The notes beneath the pieces are model-generated. The model saw nothing but the letters and a program-made list of their open reading frames with translations, was not told the DNA's origin and ran no database searches. A program made the translations under genes and the position numbers. Of a stretch of 5,902 nt of DNA, positions 1 to 4,661 are shown in pieces. The stretch lies in assembly GCA_035513175.1 (NCBI GenBank), contig DATKCN010000060.1:1-5902 (forward strand), read 5' to 3'. This stretch comes from DATKCN01 sp035513175. Lineage in GTDB: Bacteria > Chloroflexota > Chloroflexia > Thermomicrobiales > CFX8. The stretch's first letter is position 1. The number at the start of each line of letters is the position of its first letter.

Positions 1-111
1 GAGGGTCGCATCCGCGCGACGTCGCCGGAACTGTCGGGCCGAGTCGTGCCGGAGGACGCGCTGCTGGCGGTGGCGGGCGGCAACGGACTGGGGGACGACG
101 AGCTGATCTAA
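1..111 (+). CDS. 3' end of an unidentified protein gene (partial)
   Basis: An open frame enters from the left edge and ends at TAA (109-111). It encodes 36 residues ending in GGNGLGDDELI. The codons are GC-rich at third positions, as in the other genes here. The tail is acidic and has no recognisable domain, so I assign no function. The reading frame is supported by being open to the window edge and by a strong hairpin about 55 bases after the stop, where a terminator is expected. The start and most of the gene lie outside the window. Confidence 0.6.
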   Translation, partial: EGRIRATSPELSGRVVPEDALLAVAGGNGLGDDELI

Positions 112-163
112 ACACGTGATGCGTGGAGGATGGGCGACCACCCGAAGCGTGTCAAGACGGTGA

Positions 164-197
164 TAGCGAGCCCCGGCAACAATGCCGGGGCTTGTTG
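164..197. terminator. bidirectional hairpin terminator between convergent genes
   Basis: CCCCGGCA (171-178), loop ACAA, and TGCCGGGG (183-190) form a perfect 8-bp stem. It extends outward through 164-170 and 191-197 with Watson-Crick and G-U pairs, to about 15 bp. The right flank reads CTTGTT rather than a clean U tract. It lies 53 bases after the stop of the left-hand gene and 28 bases after the stop of the convergent regulator gene, so it probably serves both. Confidence 0.65.
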
Positions 198-224
198 CGG
201 ACCGCGCATCGACGGCGGACGGCT

Positions 225-881
225 TCAGGTCACGCGAGGTTCACCGGCTGGCGCGGGTGCGTCGACCAGGAAGCGACAGCGAGGGCGCTCGCCCCGGTCG
301 CAGCACTCTCGCACCGGCGCCTTGGAGAACGTCGAGAGCAACGACTCAGCCAGGCGACAGACCTCCGGATGATCGGGAACGAGCGCGAACAGCGGGCAAC
401 TGTAGCCCTGGATCAGGTAGCCTTCAGCCGTCTCCTCGACGGTCGCCAATCCTCCGAGGTCGCTCAGCAGCGACACGGCTGCATCGAGCCGCGCCCGCAG
501 CTCACCGGATGGCGCGGATGCGCGCTCCGCGAGGCGGCTTCCCGTTTCATCGAGGATGCCCGCGATCTCGTCGGCAGCCAGACGCTCGGCCAGCACGCTC
601 AGCAGCTCGCCCAGCACCGGCTCGTACGCTTTGGGGAAGAGCTGCTCCGCGTTAGACGTCAGCTCGTAGTCGTACGATGGCTTGCCGACGCCGCGTCGAA
701 CGCCCCGCTGACGAACGATGCCATCGCGTTCCAGGGCGGCGACATGCGAGCGGATCGCGTTGTCGGTCAGCTCCAGCTCGCGAGACAGCTCCTCGATGGT
801 GTGCCTGCGCCACCGAAGGAGCGAGACGACGCGGCCACGCGTGCTTTCGAAGAAACGGCGATCCCACTGCGTCAGGGCCAT
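225..881 (-). CDS. winged-helix transcriptional regulator with a C-terminal cysteine cluster (SufR-like, COG2345 type)
   Basis: This encodes a 218-residue cytoplasmic DNA-binding protein. Residues about 6-75 form a winged helix-turn-helix: the helix TIEELSRELELTDNAIRSHV (28-47) is followed by a basic wing with RRGVGKPSY (62-70). Residues 80-155 are mostly helical. The C-terminal part has YSCPL (C162), VC (C175), ECC (C193, C194) and RCRF (C202). This spaced-cysteine pattern resembles SufR-type regulators, in which cysteines bind an Fe-S cluster and sense iron or redox state. Cluster binding here is inference. The ATG (879-881) has a GAGAGGAG ribosome binding site just upstream. The gene is divergent from the DUF4383 membrane protein gene, and the gap holds inverted repeats over the -35 region, which suggests autoregulation and control of that neighbour. 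The length fits the family. A metal- or redox-sensing ArsR-like role is the main alternative. Confidence 0.8.
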   Translation of the reverse strand: MALTQWDRRFFESTRGRVVSLLRWRRHTIEELSRELELTDNAIRSHVAALERDGIVRQRGVRRGVGKPSYDYELTSNAEQLFPKAYEPVLGELLSVLAERLAADEIAGILDETGSRLAERASAPSGELRARLDAAVSLLSDLGGLATVEETAEGYLIQGYSCPLFALVPDHPEVCRLAESLLSTFSKAPVRECCDRGERPRCRFLVDAPAPAGEPRVT

Positions 882-901
882 GCTGCTCTCCTCTCGGTCC
901 C

Positions 902-910
902 ATCATACCA
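902..910 (-). promoter_or_regulatory. extended -10 promoter for the regulator gene
   Basis: Read on the minus strand, TGG (910-908) is followed by TATGAT (907-902), an extended -10 element of the TGn-TATAAT kind. No good -35 box lies 17 bases upstream, which is common for extended -10 promoters. Transcription would start near 895 and give a leader of about 14 nt that already contains the ribosome binding site. The inverted repeat at 930-955 falls at and just upstream of the -35 position of this promoter. Confidence 0.5.
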
Positions 911-929
911 GCGTGAACGCCTTAACGCT

Positions 930-960
930 CTTTGTCCAGAAATTACTTGACAAAGTCATT
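930..960. promoter_or_regulatory. candidate operator: two nested inverted repeats over the -35 box
   Basis: Dyad A pairs CTTTGTC (930-936) with GACAAAG (949-955), and 11 of 13 positions across the whole dyad are symmetric. Dyad B is AATTACTTGACAAAGTCATT (941-960), where 7 of 8 outer positions per half are symmetric around GACA. Both cover the TTGACA at 947-952. This is the expected place for a dimeric winged-helix repressor encoded by the adjacent divergent gene. Which dyad is the true site cannot be told from one sequence. Confidence 0.55.
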
Positions 961-975
961 CGGCGGGGATATAGT
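947..975 (+). promoter_or_regulatory. near-consensus housekeeping promoter for the DUF4383 gene
   Basis: TTGACA (947-952), a 17-base spacer and TATAGT (970-975) make an almost ideal sigma-70/SigA-type promoter. The predicted start is near 982, giving a leader of about 65 nt before the ATG at 1048. Such a strong promoter with a dyad on its -35 box suggests a gene kept off by a repressor until it is needed. Confidence 0.8.
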
Positions 976-1047
976 AGTCGTAGTTGCATGCGTGAACCGG
1001 CTCGGCGACGGGGATTCAAATCGATCGAAGAACGGAGGGTTTCGTCC

Positions 1048-1440
1048 ATGGAACGGACAATGATTCAGAAGGTCACGATCGGATTCGGCGCGCTGTACGT
1101 CTTGATCGGCATTCTGGGATTCATTCCCGGCATCACGCGAGATGTCGCGGACCCCGGTCCAGTGCCGATGGAAGGCGAGCTACTGGGTATCTTTGCCGTT
1201 AACCTGATTCACAACCTCGCGCACATCGGCATCGGACTGGCGCTGGCGTGGGGCGCGATGCGCGCCGAGCGTGTCATGCTCACCAACCGAATTATGACAG
1301 CCGTGTTTGCGCTGCTCGTGGTGGCGAGCCTGATCGCGCCCATCGTCGAGGGGGTGGCGATCAACGCGCCGGACACCATTCTGCATGTCGTCAGCGTTCT
1401 GGTCGTCGGATACCTCGGCTTCATTGCGCCGCAAGGATGA
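1048..1440 (+). CDS. DUF4383-type four-helix membrane protein
   Basis: This encodes a 130-residue integral membrane protein with no signal peptide and four hydrophobic segments at about 9-29, 46-69, 82-100 and 111-127. Segment 2 has NLIHNLAHIGIG (52-63, with H55, N56 and H59). The last helix is preceded by NAPDTILH (106-113). The repeated N/D and H pattern at helix starts is typical of DUF4383 proteins, whose function is unknown. The loop after helix 1 (ADPGPVPMEG) is probably extracytoplasmic. The ATG at 1048 is chosen because GGAGGG (1034-1039) lies 8 bases upstream. An in-frame ATG at 1060 lacks such a site. The frame can be opened upstream to 718, but that part overlaps the regulator and promoter and is not credible as coding. 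Its own strong promoter and a terminator at 1500-1527 make it a single-gene unit, probably controlled by the divergent regulator. Confidence 0.8.
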   Translation: MERTMIQKVTIGFGALYVLIGILGFIPGITRDVADPGPVPMEGELLGIFAVNLIHNLAHIGIGLALAWGAMRAERVMLTNRIMTAVFALLVVASLIAPIVEGVAINAPDTILHVVSVLVVGYLGFIAPQG

Positions 1441-1499
1441 GAACCCGATTTCGCGTGAGCGAGCAGACCGGCTTGCCGGCGCACGAGGAATACGAACGA

Positions 1500-1527
1500 A
1501 ACCGGACGGCCGACTGGCCGTCCGGTT
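1500..1527. terminator. bidirectional terminator hairpin
   Basis: AACCGGACGGCC (1500-1511) and GGCCGTCCGGTT (1516-1527) form a perfect 12-bp stem with the loop GACT. On the minus strand the stem runs into TTTCGTT, a short T-rich run. On the plus strand it is followed by GCTGGTCT. It sits between the stops of two convergent genes (1440 and 1553) and probably ends both transcripts. Confidence 0.75.
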
Positions 1528-1552
1528 GCTGGTCTACGTGATCGCGAGGCGG

Positions 1553-2914
1553 CTAGTCGGTCGCGACGCGGCGGGCGGTGTAGTAGCGGGGGCCCCAGTA
1601 GGAGTCCCAGAGATCGCTGATGATGGTGCCGGTGCGCTCGCTGCTGGCGTGGACGAACTGGCTACCGCCAATGTAGATGCCGACGTGCGACAGACCCCAT
1701 CTATAGGTGTTCTGGAAGAAGACCAGATCACCGGCGACCATGCCGTCCGTGCCGACGTAGAAGCCGGTGGTGGCCTGCACTTCCAGCGAGCGGGACATGC
1801 CGTTGCCGGTCACCTTGTTGATGATGTAGTAGGTGAAGCCGGAGCAGTCCCAACCGGAGGGAGTTGTGCCGCCCCAGACGTACGGAGTGCCGACGTAGTT
1901 GAGGGCCTCCGCCACGATGGCGTTGCCGATGCCGGAGACGGGGGCAACCGGTTCCGGCTCGGGCTCCGCGGCGCTACCGTCCTCGCCGCCGCCGGAAGGC
2001 GCGTCAACGGGAGCGTCGACCGAACCGAGGCCGGGGCTGTTGGTCGGAGGGGAGTCGGTCCAGACCAGGTAGCCGCCATGCACCCAGCCAATCGTGCTGG
2101 AGTGGTCAACCTGGTACCAGCCGTTGCCGGAGCTGTCGCTATACGGCCCGTCGATCACGGTGACGACGTTGCCGTCGCCCACGATAGTGATGATGCCGTG
2201 GCCGAAGCCGACGCCGGAGCGCAGGTTCAGCCCGCCGCCACCGGTGCCGCTGACGGAGGCCCGGTCGCCGACGGTCAGATGCCACGAACCGGAGCCCTCG
2301 CCGCCACCGGACGAGTCGCTGCCGGGGGCGACGACCGGCGCGCTGGCGCCAATCGACAGATAGGAGGTCGCCGCGTAGCCGGTCATGCCGTCGTACTGCA
2401 CCTGGGACCAGTTCATGCCATCGGCGTCCCAGATGTCGGTGCCGAGCACCGACAGCGACGCACCCTCGGGCATAACGGTCATGATGCCGGCCTCCAGCGA
2501 CGCGCCATCGCGTAGCCGCAGCCCATAGCCGCTGGTGTTGACGACGCTGGCGCTCCACGAGGACGAGGAAACGACCTCGCCGCCGTTACTGGCAGGGCCA
2601 CTGGCCAGGTAATCGTGAATGACCCAGCCGTCACCGGACTCGCTGGAAATCAGGAACCAGGCGGTCCCGTCATCGAGGTACACCGGGCCGTCAACAATCG
2701 TGACGGCGACGCCCTCGCCCAAGGCGGTCTTGATGGCGCCGCCGAAGCCTGGAGCATCTCGAACGTTAACGCCGTCCCCATTGGTGTAGGCAACTTGCGC
2801 CGCGTCACCGGGCGCGAGGTACAGATCTGCAGCGACAGGAATGACGAGAGCTAGACTCATCGTCGCCGCTACTGCAACAGCGAGTAGCGAGCGACGCTGG
2901 CTGACGCTTCTCAA
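1553..2914 (-). CDS. secreted NlpC/P60 peptidoglycan endopeptidase with three SH3b domains
   Basis: This encodes a 453-residue exported cell-wall hydrolase. A signal peptide (RR at 7-8, hydrophobic core about 10-26) is probably cleaved after VAA (29). Three bacterial SH3 (SH3b) repeats follow at about 37-105, 122-187 and 217-286; the first and third carry VNVRDAPGFG and LNLRSGVGFG. A Gly/Pro/Glu-rich linker (about 287-325, with PEPEPEP) leads to the NlpC/P60 domain (330-453). The expected catalytic triad is present: C357 in GWDCSGF, H410 in LSHVGIYIG and H422 in FVHASS. The family cleaves peptide stems of peptidoglycan, often D-Glu-gamma-diaminopimelate bonds, and SH3b domains bind the wall. 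The TTG start (2914-2912) is preferred because AGGAGGG (2929-2923) is 8 bases away and the signal peptide then has normal length. The upstream in-frame ATG at 2971 would add 19 residues, lacks an SD and lies in a hairpin loop. A long structured leader precedes the gene. Confidence 0.9.
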   Translation of the reverse strand: MRSVSQRRSLLAVAVAATMSLALVIPVAADLYLAPGDAAQVAYTNGDGVNVRDAPGFGGAIKTALGEGVAVTIVDGPVYLDDGTAWFLISSESGDGWVIHDYLASGPASNGGEVVSSSSWSASVVNTSGYGLRLRDGASLEAGIMTVMPEGASLSVLGTDIWDADGMNWSQVQYDGMTGYAATSYLSIGASAPVVAPGSDSSGGGEGSGSWHLTVGDRASVSGTGGGGLNLRSGVGFGHGIITIVGDGNVVTVIDGPYSDSSGNGWYQVDHSSTIGWVHGGYLVWTDSPPTNSPGLGSVDAPVDAPSGGGEDGSAAEPEPEPVAPVSGIGNAIVAEALNYVGTPYVWGGTTPSGWDCSGFTYYIINKVTGNGMSRSLEVQATTGFYVGTDGMVAGDLVFFQNTYRWGLSHVGIYIGGSQFVHASSERTGTIISDLWDSYWGPRYYTARRVATD

Positions 2915-2915
2915 A

Positions 2916-2954
2916 ACGGATACCCTCCTACGACACCCATTTGAGGGAATCCAT
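2916..2954 (-). promoter_or_regulatory. SD-sequestering hairpin (possible expression platform)
   Basis: In minus-strand RNA, positions 2954-2949 (AUGGAU) pair with 2921-2916 (AUCCGU), and 2947-2943 (CCCUC) pair with 2927-2923 (GAGGG). One U-U mismatch (2948/2922) interrupts an 11-bp stem closing a 15-nt loop. The SD is almost entirely in the stem and the TTG start is one base beyond its foot. One pair is G-U, which would be an A-C mismatch on the other strand, so the fold favours the RNA of this gene. This is the layout of translational control elements in riboswitches and RNA thermosensors. Confidence 0.6.
2923..2929 (-). promoter_or_regulatory. ribosome binding site that sets the TTG start
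   Basis: AGGAGGG on the minus strand lies 8 bases before TTG (2914-2912). It is the only strong SD near the 5' end of the hydrolase gene and decides the start. Its last five bases (GAGGG) pair with CCCTC at 2947-2943 in the hairpin described separately, so access of the ribosome may be regulated. Confidence 0.8.
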
Positions 2955-2956
2955 AC

Positions 2957-3307
2957 AACGCGCCGAACCATCGCGGCGCGTTCGGTCCATACGGACCATG
3001 TAGCGAATTCACCTCAGAGCAGAAATCCGTCACTCCCCAATGCGACGCATGAATTCCTGCTCAGACCCTCCCGAAGCTGCCTCGACCGTTGAATACCCGG
3101 AAGCAACGGCGCGTAGTGTCTCGCGTGATACCCCTATCACACGAGCCGACCATCTGACGCAGCCGTGGCCAAACGGCTGTGACTGCCGGCATTTTCCGCG
3201 CCCCACAGCTTGGAGAATGCCGCAATGCTGCTCGCCAGACGGTGTCGTCGTCTTCCGGGTCTGCTGGCGTTGTCCAGATCAAACCCAAGACTCCTTTGTC
3301 TCAGGAC
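2957..3307 (-). ncRNA. long structured 5' leader of the hydrolase gene (candidate cis-regulatory RNA)
   Basis: No credible gene lies between the hydrolase start and the end of the membrane protein gene at 3387. From the predicted transcription start near 3307 the minus-strand RNA can form these hairpins in order: 3305-3284 (8 bp, loop AAAGGA); 3277-3264 (CUGG-ACAACG-CCAG); 3222-3187 (10 of 11 pairs, one C-A mismatch); 3179-3160 (7 bp); 3145-3120 (11 bp, loop GGGG); 3109-3086 (6 bp); 3062-3017 (10 bp, with ATGCG-T-CGCAT inside its loop); 2997-2984 (5 bp); 2982-2957 (9 bp). The SD hairpin follows. The stems at 3305-3284, 3145-3120 and 3062-3017 use G-U pairs that would be A-C mismatches in plus-strand RNA, which supports a minus-strand RNA. 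The 3222-3187 stem fits the plus strand better. I recognise no known riboswitch class. Confidence 0.5.
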
Positions 3308-3313
3308 AGCAGC

Positions 3314-3343
3314 ACCTTAGCACACGTCAAAGAAACGTGTCAA
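3314..3343 (-). promoter_or_regulatory. promoter of the hydrolase gene with an internal dyad
   Basis: On the minus strand, TTGACA (3343-3338) is followed by an 18-base spacer and TAAGGT (3319-3314). The -10 hexamer is weak, but it is preceded by TGC, an extended -10. The predicted start is near 3307. A perfect inverted repeat, ACACGT-N7-ACGTGT (3322-3340), fills the spacer and overlaps the -35 box, so a dimeric regulator bound there would affect RNA polymerase directly. The promoter lies about 45 bases after the stop of the his-operon membrane protein gene, so the hydrolase can be transcribed independently. Confidence 0.6.
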
Positions 3344-3386
3344 CCTCTTCGCACATGACGTAGGTACGGAAACGATCAGCAACTGG

Positions 3387-3869
3387 CTACCAGTCGTCGC
3401 GCGACATCCGCATGACGCGTCCGGAAATATAATCTCTGCCGAATCCGAGCAGGAATGCGATCAGACTTGCGAGGGTGATCGTCGCGGCGAGGTAGAGCAA
3501 GCCGTAGCCGATGCCTTCGGTCGCAGTGCGTCGCGCTCCAGCGGTTGAATCAGCGAGCCCGGCCAGCACGACGCACGAGGCGAGGGAGAGGACGATCCCG
3601 GCGATCAGCGTCAGCAGCACGCGCCGCCGCGCCCGGCCATGCTGGATGAAGAAGGCGTCACCATTGCCGATGCCCAGGGCGATCAGGGGCGCGAGCGCCC
3701 AGCAGAGCGCGGCCAGCATGCCGGTGGCGAAGCCCGCATGGGCGGCGTGAGCGACGCCGGCCAGGGGGGCGAAGACGAGCAGCGCGAGCGCGGCCGCGCG
3801 GCGCGTCCGGAGTGGATCGACGACGAAGTCCCTCAGGAAGCCGGTCTGCTCGTCGCGTGGGTCGTGCAT
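3387..3869 (-). CDS. four-helix membrane protein, unknown function
   Basis: This encodes 160 residues with four hydrophobic segments at about 25-44, 50-68, 83-106 and 119-143. A charged, probably cytoplasmic N-terminus (MHDPRDEQTGFLRDF) precedes them, and the C-terminus is short and basic (SGRVMRMSRDDW). The loop between helices 2 and 3 carries HGRARRR (77-83), so the inside-positive rule puts both termini and this loop in the cytoplasm. I recognise no family; it resembles small hypothetical four-helix proteins. The ATG (3869-3867) follows AAGGGGGG (3882-3875) by 5 bases. That ribosome binding site lies in and beside the 15-base gap after the hisF stop, so the gene is the last member of the his operon here. 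No clear terminator follows: ACTGG-TAG-CCAGT spans the stop codon but lacks a U tract, so some read-through into the hydrolase leader is possible. Confidence 0.75.
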   Translation of the reverse strand: MHDPRDEQTGFLRDFVVDPLRTRRAAALALLVFAPLAGVAHAAHAGFATGMLAALCWALAPLIALGIGNGDAFFIQHGRARRRVLLTLIAGIVLSLASCVVLAGLADSTAGARRTATEGIGYGLLYLAATITLASLIAFLLGFGRDYISGRVMRMSRDDW

Positions 3870-3884
3870 GCCGACCCCCCTTGT

Positions 3885-4661
3885 CTACTGGCGGGGAACG
3901 GCGGCGCGCATCGGCAGGCCGCGTTCCATGAGGTATGCCTTGGCCTCGGCGATGCTGAAGTCGCCGAAGTGAAAGATGGACGCGGCCAGCACGGCGTACG
4001 CGCCGCCTTCCGTGAGCCCCTGACGCAGGTGCTCCAGCGTGCCGACCCCGCCGGACGCGATGACCGGCACGCCGACGGAGTCGGCGACGGCGCGCGTCAG
4101 CTTCAGATCGTAGCCTGCTCTGGCGCCGTCGGCGTCCATGCTGGTCAGCAGGATCTCTCCGGCGCCCAGCTCGGCGCCGCGCCGCGCCCAGGCGACGGCG
4201 TCGAGGCCGGTTGGCTGGCGGCCACCGTGGCTATGGACCTGCCAGCCACCCGCGGCGCAGGCGCGGGCGTCGATGGCCAGCACGACGCACTGGCTGCCGA
4301 AGCGATGGGCGCCCTCGGCGATCAATTGCGGACGGGCGATGGCCGCGGAGTTGACGCTGACCTTGTCGGCGCCGGCGCGCAGCATGCGGTACATATCGTC
4401 GGTGGACCGTATGCCACCGCCGACCGTCAGCGGGATATGGATGCGACGCGCGGTCTCGCGCACGACATCGACCAGCGTGTCGCGGTTGTCGCTGGTGGCG
4501 GTGATGTCGAGGAAGGCAATCTCGTCGGCGCCGGCCGCGTCATAGGCGGCGGCCAGCTCGACCGGATCACCCGCGTCGCGCAGGTTAACGAAGTGGACGC
4601 CCTTGACGACGCGGCCATCCTTCACGTCGAGGCAGGGGATGACGCGGCGGCAGAGGGTCAC
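3885..4661 (-). CDS. hisF: imidazole glycerol phosphate synthase subunit HisF (cyclase)
   Basis: HisF uses ammonia delivered by the glutaminase HisH to convert PRFAR to imidazole glycerol phosphate and AICAR, in the fifth step of histidine biosynthesis, in the cytoplasm. The protein has 258 residues, the usual length of this TIM barrel. Both catalytic aspartates are present: D12 in IPCLDVKDGRVVKG and D131 in LAIDARA. The phosphate-binding loops are GGGIRS (81-86), SGGVG (203-207) and AASIFHFG (226-233). Other hallmarks are FLDITAT (50-56), HSHGGRQPTG (143-152) and GAGEILLTSMDADG (167-180). The start is GTG (4661-4659), overlapping the stop of the upstream coiled-coil gene as GTGA, with GGGG just upstream as a modest ribosome binding site; this suggests translational coupling. 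No key residue is missing. HisH is not in the window and is presumably upstream or elsewhere. Confidence 0.97.
   Translation of the reverse strand: MTLCRRVIPCLDVKDGRVVKGVHFVNLRDAGDPVELAAAYDAAGADEIAFLDITATSDNRDTLVDVVRETARRIHIPLTVGGGIRSTDDMYRMLRAGADKVSVNSAAIARPQLIAEGAHRFGSQCVVLAIDARACAAGGWQVHSHGGRQPTGLDAVAWARRGAELGAGEILLTSMDADGARAGYDLKLTRAVADSVGVPVIASGGVGTLEHLRQGLTEGGAYAVLAASIFHFGDFSIAEAKAYLMERGLPMRAAVPRQ

Noticed and set aside
123..950. 275-codon open frame on the + strand opposite the regulator
   Set aside because: It overlaps the winged-helix regulator and both promoters. Its product is Arg/Gln/Ala-rich with no recognisable domain.
1385..2515. 376-codon open frame on the + strand
   Set aside because: It lies entirely opposite the NlpC/P60 gene, whose protein has a full catalytic triad and SH3b repeats. 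The + frame product is Ala/Gly/Val/Asp-rich, as expected for the antisense of GC-rich codons, and has no domain.
2912..2971. ATG start at 2971 giving a 472-residue hydrolase
   Set aside because: No SD precedes it, the codon is in the loop of a 9-bp hairpin, and it would put an extra 19 residues before the signal peptide. The TTG at 2914 has AGGAGGG at ideal spacing.
2957..3307. c-di-AMP (ydaO/yuaA) riboswitch
   Set aside because: The gene type fits, and fragments such as GGTGAATTC and GGACCGAAC recall it, but the conserved GUCAGCUAACC-type block and the GGGGAACC element in proper order are missing. A divergent member is not excluded.
3247..3320. TPP riboswitch-like sequence (CTGAGA, then TGATCTGGACAACGCCAGC on the minus strand)
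   Set aside because: The similarity to the TPP P4/P5 block is striking, but CTGAGA lies inside an 8-bp hairpin with GTCTTGGG, the P3 stem and closing P1/AGGGA block are not evident, and part of the match overlaps the predicted promoter. The downstream gene is not a thiamine gene. An Infernal run against RF00059 would settle it.
3383..3393. Terminator after the four-helix membrane protein gene
   Set aside because: ACTGG-TAG-CCAGT is only 5 bp, spans the stop codon and has no U tract.
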